Part shown: piece after piece, positions 11,247 through 22,800 of the stretch
Layout: every line of letters starts with the position of its first letter
Numbering within the stretch: position 1 is the first letter of the stretch
Source of the DNA: Prochilodus magdalenae
Lineage: Eukaryota; Chordata; Actinopteri; Characiformes; Prochilodontidae
NCBI GenBank assembly: GCA_024036415.1
Contig: JAMWET010006792.1
Coordinates: forward strand, 241,001-305,000
Direction: 5' to 3'
Length of the DNA: 64,000 nt
Notes under the pieces: generated by a model
Database searches by the model: none
Told to the model about the DNA's origin: nothing
The model's input: the letters and a program-made list of their open reading frames with translations, nothing else
Position numbers and translations under genes: made by a program

Positions 11247-14200
11247 ATCAAGAGAAGTGCAGTTATAAAATGTATTTGTTAATGTTGGAAATATATAGAT
11301 CTTAATTTATCTTTTGTAGGTAAGAGGACCAGAGAAGAGCAGGAGGCTGGGGGATCAGGAGAACCCCAGAATAAGAGGCTGAAAGAGAACAAGAGAGTGG
11401 AGCTGCCATCACCACACAGGTATGCTGTCTATGCACTGAACTTAACCTGGTCATTTATTGTATTTCATAGCACTTTAACAGGTCTTGACCTTTTTACGTA
11501 GGTCAAGATTTGGTAGCTGGTGCTTAAAGAAATGTATCCCTTGAAAGCCTGGAGCTTTGTATCTCCTGGGTCATTGCAGGGATGGACATGTAATGTTAAG
11601 TGCTGTCTTATAAAGCAACAACCTTTTTACCTTTTTCCCCTGCCCCTCACTTCTGAAGTAACGGTCTCTGTCCTTGTAACACAATTATGGGCAGAGTCTT
11701 TTAGTGAAAGATGTGCCCTAAGGTTAGCTAGTGTTTGTGTTTTTATGTCCATCAACAATATAATTTTATATACTTAAGCTTGGTATAAACAGCTAACGTT
11801 AGCTGGTACATAGTTACAGCATGGCTCTCCACCACAACAGACATTGTGAGGAAATTCAAGATGTCAAAGCATAACCCCAATGTTACTAATAAGATACAAG
11901 CTAAGAGTAAGTGAGCAGTGATGTGAAAGAATGATGCTGTGTGGTTCTTATATTGTTACAGAAGGCGTGCTGTTAATTTGTTATGGAGAATTCTCAACAT
12001 CTGCCAGCTGGTGTCAGCAGCTAATAAAGGATAACTTATCCTGTTTGAGAATATAGCAGTGGTTTCTAAATAGCATAGCTAGCAAAATATGTTGTCTTCA
12101 GAGTCCTGCTTTTGACATTTAAAGACGTCAGTGGTCTAGCTGCGGCATATAGTGCCGATCTTTGAAACATTACAGCCCACCTAGACCACTTTACCTAGCC
12201 GAGGCAGTAACTATATTGCAAATAAGGAATATTACTTGCTTTAGTAATTCAAATGTTGCTTTGTGCCAATTAACTATTCCCCTCAGCCCAGATGATTCAG
12301 TGTTGAACAGACTTCTAGCTCTGGAGAAAATCATGTTGGGCTCCCCAGAGAGAGAGAGACTCAACCTCTTGAAGACAGTGGCCCAGTCCCGCAACGAGAT
12401 CCAGGTTTGTGAATACAAATAAATGTTCTTTAATTCTTTGATGATTATTGTTTTACTCTAAGGGGCCAAAGGTAAAATTTACTCATAGATAATACAGCAA
12501 ATCCATTGTTACAAATTAGTTTCTAAATTATAGATGCAGCTATGATATTTATTTCTGTATGTTCCTTGGATACTCAAGCTATTGGATCGTTAATTTTTGA
12601 CTGTTTTATAGGGCTCCTTAATATTAGTATCTGGTGTATTTGGGTTGTGGTGTAAATGCATAGAAATGTGCTTTTATACCTTTTCCCAGAAACTAAAGGA
12701 GAAGCAGAAAGAGTTGGAAGAAAAGGCAGACATGTTGAATAAACTGACTGGCAGCCAGAGTGGAGAAAAAGATGACAGTGATGCACCTTTCTTCAAAACA
12801 CATGTTAGCCTTTTTCACAGGAAAGAATCTACAGCAGCCAAACCCAAGAAACAGCAGGCAGTCGTTACCCCACTACAAAGTAAGGAATGAACGCAGTGCT
12901 CAACAAAATGTTTTATGAAGCCAAATGCATGCTATAACACTTTTATGACTGTTTTTGCTTAGCAGTGAATAGCTTGATTGTGCTAGTGTTGACGAGTCAG
13001 GGTTAATAGGGGCTTTTCGGGCAGTGCATGTTATTCAAAAGAGCTCCACTTTTATTTTATTATTTGACTGATAAACACACAACAAATCAATAATAGGAAA
13101 TCTTACAATTACATTACACACTACTAAGCATACAATACCACTACAGTAGCTGTAAATAAAATGTTCATATGAAACACCCCCAAATATTGCAGAAGGTTTT
13201 ATGCTAAACTGGGTTGGAAAATTAGAATAAAAGAGTGAACTGCTGTTAACGTTTTTGTACACTACCTTATACTAAGTAATTATGGCCTACCTGTATAACA
13301 CAGGCAATTCTCCTCAGAGGACATGAATGCAATGACTGAAAACTGCTGCTGGATTTGTATCCTTTCATTTAAATTTTCTCCTTCTTCGCCTTCTACATTC
13401 AGTGTCTCAGGTGCAGCCACTGCAGCAGTGTGCTGTGGTTTGTAAACCATCCCAAGCATTGGACAAGAAGAAAAAACACATCCAGAAGGTCAGTATGATC
13501 TATTGGGCATGGTTTTAGAAGTTAGATTTTCTCTGCATTGTTTAACTGTTTAGGTATGGGCTGAACCCACTGCTCTGAAAGTATAAAGTTGAAGTCCCAG
13601 ACTCCTAAAAGAAACATTCATTTATATTGGAATTTTTTTTTTAAGCTGGCAGATAAACTTGTGGGGTTTTTTTGTTTTATTTTGATTTAATTGTTTCCTT
13701 AAGAGTCTGTCTTTGTTTGTTATAGAATGCTTGCATTTGTGATCCGATCAGATCCTGAACAACAGTCATTTCCCACCATTCCCACAGTTATTTTCTCCCC
13801 AAGTTCCCTCAGAAATGGTTATGCCTCAGTTGCATTAAGGAAAGAAAAGCATTTTGGTTTCTGGTTCACATTGGTTTAGCGGGTCTGTCTGTTATATAAA
13901 TGATTTAAATGAATCTATTAAATAAACTGTTCATCAGTGGCAGTAAAGTACTGTCGTCATAACATTTGACAATATTGTCACTCAGACCCCAAGACTGTAT
14001 TCATTAAACTGACTATTGTTTCATCTACTCCTGTTCAGATTTCAGAGGGAAAGGAGAACAGTGGTACAGACCTCTCCTGTGTGGACGAGGTGAACTGGGA
14101 GTCCCGATTAGACTCATCACTACTAGAGCAGTCCAAGAAAAAAATTCTTCATACACTCAACTCTGGCTCACTGAAAGAGCTGAAGAGCCTGCAGCTCATT

Positions 14201-14963
14201 GGGGATAAGAAAGCCAAACTTATTCTGGGATGGAGGGAAATCAATGGAGACTTTACCCAGGTATTGTGATAAAGTTCAAATGTAATTAACTGTCTTGAGT
14301 TAATCCAGGCACTTAATTGTAATTCTGATAGCAATTTCGATTCACTAGGTGGAAGACTTGAAGAAAGTTGAAGGCATTACAACAAAACGTTTCTCCTCTT
14401 TCATAAAGGTAAAACTAGTGTTTTTAAGACTGAAATGTAAACTACACACCTGTGTAAAGACATGAGACAGCCTTGCATGTAAATATTATCACAAAACATG
14501 AATATGAGATATGTATATGCTGTCCGTACATCAATTATTTAAAAAAACATGCACAGCTACAGTTAACCAAATTATTTTGTCTGCTTCATATGGCTTAAAC
14601 ATGATTTATTAAATCTATAGCAAAAAAACTACCAAACTATATCAAGAGCAAAGTTGGCTTACCCCAAATCAGGCATGGCAGGCATTGCAAGACAGCAGGT
14701 TTGAAGTAGCCTGTTTTTGCGCCAGCCCCCACTATATTATTGTCCATTGGCGATTGTGATATCATGCAATCAGAAGATGATAGGTTGCACATATCACAAA
14801 CTTACTGTGGTCATTTTAACAACTGGAAGACTTGTGCAGTTTTTATTTAAGGCTAAAAACCCTTGAACTCTGATTTCTTTATTTCCTGTATTGTAAATAT
14901 TTTTTTTTCTCTCTCTCTCTCTCCTATCTACAGGCAAACATTCTCAGTGTGATGGGGAAATGA
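5167..14963 (+). CDS. kif22: Kinesin family member 22 (chromokinesin Kid)
   Basis: Twelve coding exons (5167-5357, 5723-5850, 6651-6805, 7006-7215, 9542-9935, 11320-11419, 12287-12404, 12690-12879, 13403-13488, 14039-14260, 14349-14408, 14934-14963) keep frame through GT-AG introns and give 1884 nt, about 627 aa; human KIF22 is 665 aa. The motor domain (about 18-345) has the P-loop GPTGAGKT (102-109, split by intron 2), switch I NQRSSRSH (215-222) and switch II DLAGSE (249-254). A short coiled coil begins near 433 ([15 protein letters not shown]). A helix-hairpin-helix DNA-binding module (about 565-625) ends the protein. The known role is a plus-end motor that binds chromosome arms and generates the polar ejection force in mitosis. 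The exon 5 acceptor (CCCCATGAG) is weak but gives the expected protein. Intron 4 (2.3 kb) holds a hAT-like element and intron 5 a decayed echo of exon 5. The gene appears intact. Confidence 0.96.
5467..5560. repeat. Dispersed repeat, copy 1 (kif22 intron 1)
   Basis: This stretch (CTTAACAGGTCCTGGTC ... GATTTGGTAGCTGGTGCT) is similar to 11466-11560 in kif22 intron 5, in the same orientation. The copies are diverged and no terminal structure is visible. Confidence 0.6.
7764..8733. mobile_element. hAT-like non-autonomous element in kif22 intron 4
   Basis: The left end TAGGACTGCCC and the right end GGGTACAGCCGTA are imperfect terminal inverted repeats of hAT type. Flanks GTTTTGAC (7756-7763) and GTTTTGTA (8734-8741) match at 6 of 8 positions, as expected for an aged 8-bp target duplication. 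Both ends also carry related GTCGAATC/GATTCGACTGAC blocks, so the inverted repeat continues inward. No transposase is encoded. The right half is shared with 3644-4123. Confidence 0.75.
10826..10905 (+). pseudogene. Decayed echo of kif22 exon 5 in intron 5
   Basis: About 80 bp here aligns with exon 5 positions about 9707-9790. Shared blocks are CTGGAGCTGGGGGC (identical), CAGGGACAGC (identical), and a following CTGCTG and CTGGGAGG-like tract. The corresponding translation, [18 protein letters not shown], mirrors the functional [19 protein letters not shown] but has lost key residues. It reads as an old partial tandem duplication of the exon or a small retro-copy, and is not expected to be spliced in. 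Confidence 0.6.
11155..11285. repeat. MITE-like hairpin with TA loop (kif22 intron 5)
   Basis: ATTAACAAATAC...ATAACTGCACTTCACTTGATTATA on the left is the imperfect reverse complement of TATAATCAAGAGAAGTGCAGTTATAAAA...GTATTTGTTAAT on the right. The arms are about 45-50 bp and are joined by a (TA)n loop at 11218-11246. No coding capacity. Confidence 0.75.
11466..11560. repeat. Dispersed repeat, copy 2 (kif22 intron 5)
   Basis: Diverged second copy of the repeat at 5467-5560; the best-kept core is GATTTGGTAGCTGGTGCT. Confidence 0.6.
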
Positions 14964-15097
14964 GCTTGTATGTATGTGTCTGTCAAAAAATAGCAGACTG
15001 TACTGCTTGTACTGATTTTACTTTACTTTTTTTCCATTTTTACTCTTTGCATTTAACTATTCATTTATCCATGTTTTTGTGCCCTGGCTTGCTGCTT

Positions 15098-15103
15098 AAT
15101 AAA
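15098..15103 (+). terminator. kif22 polyadenylation signal
   Basis: AATAAA lies 134 bp after the kif22 stop codon in T-rich DNA. This implies a short 3' UTR. Confidence 0.7.
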
Positions 15104-17214
15104 TGCCACTTCAGTGCCACAGGATGAGTTGATGGATTTATTCTGCCTTGTTTTATGAAAATGGCATTTGCCATTAAGATACAGCTTAAGCAGGTTAAGA
15201 CTGAAGCCTAAACATAATGAACAGCAAGTCACTCATTGTCAAACAATAGTTGCCCAAATGGTTACACCAAGAATGGAGTCAACTGACAGCAATGAAATAC
15301 GATGGGTTGGTTTGACAGTGTCAGACATGCAAATGAAGCTGCGCATGTGACGTTCCCAACAGAAATGTCTTCCATGAGTCATCCTGTTGCTGCCAGCATC
15401 GTTGGTAGATGACTACACGGTGCACGACTACATGCACACAAACCGTTACTGCCCTTACAAACCACGTCACCAACTACAATAATGTGCCAGAATGTCATGG
15501 AGTGACCCCAAAAGGTAGCAGGTTATTTTCAATGTTTGCCACTTCACTGCCGTGGTTGAGACGTCTGGCGTGTTGCGTGGCAAATGTAGTGTCGTAAGAC
15601 ACTACCTCTGTATGTGTAGCTCATTAAATATTTAGACTGATATGGGAAATATTTAAAGTTCCTGATAGCCTTTTATCTCACTTTTGGCATTGCAATTTGA
15701 TACTTCCTTCTTTATTTTTATGAAGATGAGTGTTGGGGTTAATAATGATTTAAGATTTATTTTAATGTATTTAATGTTATTTTAATGTAAATGTCAGTTC
15801 AGCTTTATTTGTGACCTGACTAACTGGGAGGAACCACCAAAAGCCTTGGAAATAAACTGATTTAAATACATTTTAAAAACCAGGATGATGGTGCCTCACA
15901 GCAACAAGGTGTTCATTCTCTGATTCCTAGCTGAGGCTACCCAACGTTGCCTAACCATTGTTCACTTTGTAGAACACAAGGCTCATCCTCATGGATGTTT
16001 TTGATAAATGCTGACAAACTATACAGCTACACAGCATGTAAACAATAATGTAATATTTAAGTGACGTGTAGTCCGTAATGGTGTTCAATACCACTCTATT
16101 TGAGTCAGAGTCAAGAACGGGACTGGGACACATCGAGTAAGAGTCAAAACTGAAACCAAGAGTGCCAGAAACAGACAAGAAATGAAAACATAAATAATTA
16201 CATTTGTTTTTAAATAAAACAATATTTAGCCTAAAACATTACAACTTATTATAGTCTTGATCAAACTTTGCACTCTAACTGGAACCAGTGATGAGGTTTC
16301 TGGATTTCATGTTCAAGGCACATGAAAATGAATATCAGCTCTGTTCTTTGCCCAAGGGTCTTTACAAACAAAACCCAATATTTTACACCGTCACTTTGAG
16401 ACTAAACTCAGTGAATGAATATCTGTCAAGCTCAACTTTTCTATCGCCAGCCTGACATCCAGCAGTCTGTAGCTTCTGCTGTTCTTATTAGCTGACTTAG
16501 ATGAAGTTCCACCTTTACTGCTGTTACATTAGTTTTCTGTCTTCCACTCTTTACTATGCAAAGTTTGGATTTTATTTAAAGATTTGAGATCCTGGCACCA
16601 GAGCAAAATGTATCACTTAAGGTGAAACAGAACATACAATTAAACAAGTGGCAAACAGAAAGTAATTTTCAGTCTCATTGAAAGTTAAATATCAGCCATG
16701 TATGTTTGGGATTCCTGACGTTCCTGGGAAAAAAGGTATGAGAAGTACCAACATCCACTTTAAAGCCAGAAGTACAGCACAACCCCCTGGTGCCTATGGA
16801 AACTGCAAACTGTATCATTTAAAGTGAAATGAAACAGTTGATTCAGATGCTAGTGAAGGTTAAACTGATTTTAGCCTAGTCTAAAGATGAACATCATGCT
16901 CAATGACAGGTCATTGGAAATGGCGAACCCCCTTCGCAGCATAAACAGAGATACATAGCTGCACATATGAAATCTGCCATTACTCTTGCTCTGGAATGTG
17001 TCAGGACTGTTACCTAACAGTCTACCCTGTTTTAAAGGGCTCCATTTTGCCACCCACTTTCACAAACACAGGGTTTGTATTTTAAAGAGGAGATAACAGC
17101 ATTGGAGGTTTACTGAAATGTCGTTCTGATGATGTAAACACGTTTTTTTCCATTCTGTGGCATCTTTAACTACAGTCTTTCATAACAGTGTGTTGTTTTT
17201 TTTTGGATGAATCT
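15104..17214. other. Intergenic, kif22 to L2 fragment; no maz found
   Basis: No supported gene. I looked for C2H2 zinc-finger exons (the human neighbour MAZ lies here) and saw none. The composition is that of unique AT-rich intergenic DNA, with a few short open frames lacking motifs. Confidence 0.5.
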
Positions 17215-18525
17215 TTTCGCCTACCTGGAGTACCGCCACTATCAGGTAACATGGAATAGGTCCACGTCTGCTCCATGGTGTTGGGTTCTCTTCTCTACAT
17301 TCTTCACATTCTTTCTCTTAAAGAAGTAATCACTTCTCACGGCTTTTCTTATCACTGCTATGCTGATGATACGCAACTCATGCCTTCTTTCCCATCATCT
17401 GATACACAGGTCTGCAATCGCATCTCAGCATGCCTGACCGACATCAGCTCAAGGATGACAGCTCACCACCTTAAGCTCAATCCCAGCAAGACTGAGCTGC
17501 TGTTCATCCCCAGCACTACAGGTCCTCACCGTGATCTTGCCATCTCATTCGGGAACTCCTTGATCGTCCCGACTGAGGATGCAAGAAGTCTTGGAGTGAT
17601 TCTGGATGGCCAGTTATCATTCTCGGCTCATATAGCGAACCTGACTCGGTCATGCAGATTCCTCCTCTACAACATCCGGAGGATACGACCCTTCCTTTCT
17701 CAGGAAGCCACCCAGCTGCTTGTCCAGTCTCTGGTCATTTCAAGGCTAGACTACTGCAACTCGCTCCTGGCTGGTCTTCCTCTCCGGGCCATCAGGCCCT
17801 TGCAACTTGTCCATAACGCTCGTCTCATCTTCAATCTTCCAAAGTTCACCCACGTCACTCCACTGCTGCGCTCCCTTCATTGGGTTCCTGTCGTTGCTCG
17901 CATCAGATGTAAAACTCTTATGCTGGCCTACAAAGCCAGGAATGGACCAGCGCCTCCCTACCTTATGGCAGTGGTGAAGAGTCAGTCTGTACCTCAAGCC
18001 CTTCGAGCTTCAAGTACAGCTCAACTCGAACCACCATCCCTGAGGACTCATGGAAGACAAGCATCCAGACTCTTCTCTGTCCTGGCTCCCAGATGGTGGA
18101 ATGAACTCCCACTGAGCGTCAGAACAGCGGAGTCTCTCGCGGTCCTCAAACGCAGACTGAAGACCCATCTCTTCCTAATGCACTTAAGTGAGTGAGCTCT
18201 AGTAGAGGTGTAAATTGTGTGTATTGTGTTGCACCTATAATGACCTTTGCCAATGTGTATTGTGTTGCACTTATAATGACCTTTTCTCCTCTATAGGTAT
18301 GAGCACTGGGCTGGGGTTGCCAGGTAATGCTTTACTTGCTCTATGTCTGTGTATTAATCTCTAGGTACCAGCACTGGCCCTTGTTCGGGCAGTGTCTGAG
18401 CTCATGGCGAGATTTAGGCTCTAAACTTCCTACTAGCTGGAATATTATCCAACCGTACACTAAGCACGGTTGTAAGTCGCTCTGGATAAGAGCGTCTGCT
18501 AAATGCCTTAAATGTAAATGTAATC
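17215..18525 (+). mobile_element. L2-type LINE, 5'-truncated with internal deletion
   Basis: The open frame 17275-18195 (306 codons) encodes the C-terminal half of a reverse transcriptase. It has the catalytic box CYADDTQL (17356-17379) and the conserved stretches LDYCNSLLAGLP and LPKFTHVTPLLRSLHW typical of fish L2. Upstream, 17222-17275 still encodes [18 protein letters not shown] sequence, and the region that should carry the [10 protein letters not shown] motif is deleted. The 3' UTR ends near 18525 with AAATGTAAATGTAAT after the conserved GTCGCTCTGGATAAGAGCGTC box. The open frame is surprisingly long for a dead copy, which suggests a recent insertion. Confidence 0.9.
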
Positions 18526-18572
18526 CATTCACGCGTCTTCGCCATTGTTTTCCTCCACGTTTGTACAGCTGA

Positions 18573-18573
18573 A

Positions 18574-18612
<39 letters not shown>

Positions 18613-18613
18613 G

Positions 18614-18652
<39 letters not shown>
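18573..18652. repeat. (CT)n microsatellite
   Basis: About 80 bp of CT repeats with a few TGT and CCC interruptions, roughly 310 bp upstream of the likely 5' UTR exon end of prrt2. Confidence 0.95.
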
Positions 18653-18654
<2 letters not shown>

Positions 18655-18779
18655 TACCATTTGCATCACGACGATAGACAAGTGTGTGTATTCGTCTGTA
18701 TCCGTGTGATACACACAGGCTGTCCGCGTGATCGTTGTTGATTTTTGTTCTGCACAAAAAAATTCTGACTTGAAATGCA

Positions 18780-18965
18780 ATCAGGCTCGCTGAAATCGCG
18801 CTGTTTTTCTTTACAGGAAAGCATTTCAGTCCGTTGTTGTATTGCTTGATATATTTCTTAGGGGAGAACATTTAAATGCATTGGTGGTGTATTTCTGAAG
18901 GAAGCGCCTGCATTCTGCAAGCCAGAAAATCTGCATGTCTGAACGCTGGTATCGAACAGTTTAAG
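18780..18965 (+). promoter_or_regulatory. Probable prrt2 promoter and non-coding exon 1
   Basis: A strong splice donor, TTTAAG|GTAGGT, sits at 18965/18966. It can pair with the acceptor CCAACAG at 19764-19770, which is 43 bp before the prrt2 start codon. The left limit (transcription start) is not visible, so the start given is a guess. Confidence 0.4.
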
Positions 18966-19813
18966 GTAGGTGCCTGTTTATACACATGCACGGTATGAAT
19001 GCACGGTGGGGACTAGGGTAGGTGGCGTTTCTTTGTCTCATTATTAAGAAAGTAAAGCAAAGGCAAATTACCCCTTTACCTCGTATTTGCGCCAGTGCCT
19101 AATATTGGTCAATACAATCACCATGTCTGTTTAATATGTTTATTTTTTTCCCATTAAAAAAAAAATAAAAAATACGAGATCGTCATACCGTTCATGTGAT
19201 TAATTACGATATGCTGTATTTTCACTCGTGCACTCGTTCGTAGTGCTCCCTCGGTCTCGTTCTCGTTCTCTTCCTTCATATGTCTCTGTTTTTCCATGTG
19301 GCTTTGTTTCCTGCCCGTTTTCCAGCTTTTTTTATTTGCTTTTAAATTCTGTCTGTTTTGACCTGCCACTATATGTTCTGTGTTGTTGTTGTTGTTAATG
19401 TCTTGAATTAATAATTTGGATTATATATTCCACACATGTTAAGACATATCTGTGACAGTGATGTGCGTAAATAAGAATTTAAAAGCAACACTAAATAACA
19501 TGGTTCATCAGTAGGCTGATGTTATAATTAATTTCTCTGTAAACCACAGTTTAGCAATTTCTCATGAAATAAGTAAGTATTGAAAAGGGCAGAAATTTGT
19601 CTTGGTAAAATGTCCTGTGGTATTTAGAGATAGGTGAGTTTTCTACTCCTACATGTAGAGCCATAGCATGAGTATCTGGTTATACATTTGTGTTTGTTTT
19701 AAGAAGCTGCATGAATCAAAGCATGAATGGCTAAGTTGTTTTTCCCCTTCGGTCATTGCAAATCCAACAGGAATACATCTGTTTCTATTGTGCCTGCCAC
19801 TGTTTCTGAAGAA

Positions 19814-22800
19814 ATGGACCATGATCAGGCTCTGTCAGACTCTCTGCTTGGCCCCAAGGAAAGTGGACCATCAGGAGTCCAATTACTAGACTCTGTCGCC
19901 ACTCAGTCAGGGACAGCCAAGGTGAATTCGTTCCCCTGCCTGCTGCTAGTTTCGCAACCCCAGCAAATCCAGGAGGAGTCCCATCAGCATGGGGAGAGCA
20001 ACATGGTGGTCAGAGAGAAGACAGAGAACAGTAGGAGCTCACTCTCATTTATTAGGATTTGTGTTTGTTTGGAATGCTGCAGCTTTAATCGCATTACTTT
20101 ACAAGTTGATTTATTTCAGTAACTCCATTCAAAAAGTGAAACTTGTATATTATATTCATTCATTACACAAAGACTGATATATTTCAAATTTTTGTTTCTT
20201 TTCATTTTGATGATTATAACTGACAACTAATGAAAACCCCAAATTCAGTATGTCAGAAAATTAGAATATTGTGAAAAGGTTCAATATCAAAGACACCTGG
20301 TGCCACACTCTAATCTGCTAATTAACTCAAAACACCTGCAAAGGCCTTTAAATGGTCTCTCAGTCTAGTTCTGTAGGCTACACAATCATGGGGAAGACTG
20401 CTGACTTGACAGTTGTCCAAAAGACCATTGACACCTTGCACAAGGAGGGCAAGACACAAAAGGTCATTGCTAAAGAGGCTGGCTGTTCACAGAGCTCTGT
20501 GTCCAAGCACATTAATAGAGAGACGCAGGGAAGGAAAAGATGTGGTAGTAAAAAGTGTACAGGCAATAGGGATAACCACACCCTGGAGAGGTGTGTGGAA
20601 CCAAACCCATTCAAAAATGTGGGGGGGATTCACAAACAGTGGACTGCAGCTGGAGTCAGTCCTTCAGGAACCACCACGCTCAGACGTTTAAGGACCATGA
20701 TATCCCTGTTCTTAATTGGCCAGCAAACTCGCCTGACCTTAACCCCATAGAAAATCTATGGGGTATTGTGAAGAGGAAGATGCAATACGCCAGACCCAAC
20801 AATGCAGAAGAACTGAAGGCCACTGTCATAGCAACCTGGGCTCTCATAACACCTGAGCAGTGCCACAGACTGATCGACTCCATGCCACGCCGCAAAAGGA
20901 GCCCCAACTAAGTATTGAATGTTGTACATGCTCATACTTTTCATGTTCATACTTTTCAGTTGGCCAACATTTCTAAAAATCCTTTTTGGTATTGGTCTTA
21001 AGTGATATTCTAATTTTCTGAGATACTGAATTTGGGGTTTTCATTAGTTCACAGTTATAATCATCAAAATTAAAAGAAATAAACACTTGAAATATATTAA
21101 TCTGTGTGTAATGAATGAATATAATATATAAGTTTCACTTTTTGAATGGAATTACTGAAAAAAGTTTTTCATGATATTCTAATTTTATGACCAGCACCTG
21201 TACATTCGTTTCATACACTCAGCAAGTAGTTGCACGCAGATAGAATGATCCGACTGTAATAAAATTTGGTGAGTAGGTTTGACATTGTAAGAGATGTGAA
21301 TGATTTAAGTTTTACTCTCGGTTGTGCGTGTGATTTAAGCAAGCATGGGCCTTATCACTGTACGCCACTGACTCAGCAGCCACTATCACAGACGTTCAGT
21401 GAGCTGTGATACCCTCCATTAATCATTATGCATTTTATGTAAATGAAAGCTGGATGTAAGCATAACTTTTTCAACAAGCACTTGATATCTGCGCTGAGCC
21501 ACAGAGCGCACTGTGGCATTCTTTTGTGGGCAGCTGAGCAGCCCTTGCATGACGATAGTTAACAGGCTGCTGAACTACGAGTTTTCATTATAAAAAAGTG
21601 GCTGAAAAGGTCAGTTTGATTTGAGAGGGAGACCAGCGACACCCCCCCCCCTTTTTTTTTTCTCTTACGATCAAATAGAGGAGATTGTATGTACACCATT
21701 ATTTTAATTAAATTGTTGAATGGTAATTTAAATGGCCAGTAGGGTTCACAGTTGGGGTAGGAGGTTGGTGCTTGGCATAACACATTAATTATTTTGTTGG
21801 ATGATAATTAACCCATTCATGTCCAGCTACTCAATTCTGTGTGGATGCTTCTGAGCTTGTTTTCCCAGCTGGAACATCTTCAACATTTAAAATGTGGTTG
21901 AAAAAAGTTGTTGATAATGTTATCAACAACTTTTTTTGTAAAGTATTTAATGTTAAATGGTTGTGAAAAGGTTAGAAAAATTAATATGAAAATTGTAATA
22001 CTCCACAAAAAGTTAGACCTACCCTTTGTCAGAATTCACAGTTTGTAAAAGTGTTTCGGTACCCGGTAATAGTGTTTCACGTCTTGTAAATTTGTTTGTA
22101 CTTTAGTTTTTTTTGATAATGTTAATTTGATTTGCACTTCCCAGCCACTGTATTAAACCCATGTAAGTTGATTATGAAGCAGCATTATCTCAGAGGTATG
22201 GCTTGGGCGTACCCCCACAAGTTGTGTGCTGTTATCTTGTGAGTGAGGTTCAGACCTGGCCAGCCATGAAGCCATGGACCCCAGTTGTCAACAAGGCACT
22301 GTGCAGGCTAGTGATGGTTCCATGCTGGTATGTGGTGTGTTCTCATGGCATGGGTTGAGTCCACTGGTCTGCCTAAACACATTATTGACTGGTGTCCACT
22401 TGATGATCATTTAAAGCCGTTCGTGGACTTCATGTACCCCCCACAATTCCAGCAGGATAGTGCACCATGCACAATGCGCCATCGGGCCCAAGTTGTCTAG
22501 AAGTGGTTTAAGGAGCATTCTGGAGCGGTATGACGAAAGGCGTGGGTGGCCTGCACATTTGCCCAACATGAGTCCAGTTAAATGATTCCACTACCATGCC
22601 TCATTTGCACTGCGGTAATTTACCACTTTGCCATAAGATAACACCTCTCAACCTATACAGATGCAGACGTTCCTGCCGCTCCTGAATTAATGGAATTTCA
22701 TAATCAGTTTACATACTGCTATCCCATAACTTTTGGTATGTCAGCCTAAAATTGTAAAGTGTAAAATTACTTTTATAATTAGATTAAGCACAAAATAGAA

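Noticed and set aside
11155..11285. MicroRNA precursor in kif22 intron 5
   Set aside because: The long imperfect arms joined by a TA microsatellite fit a MITE better; no evidence of processing can be seen in the sequence.
17746..17997. Minus-strand ORF opposite the L2 reverse transcriptase
   Set aside because: Antisense shadow of the long + strand L2 frame.
18529..18780. Minus-strand ORF rich in Arg-Glu
   Set aside because: It is the translation of the (CT)n microsatellite.
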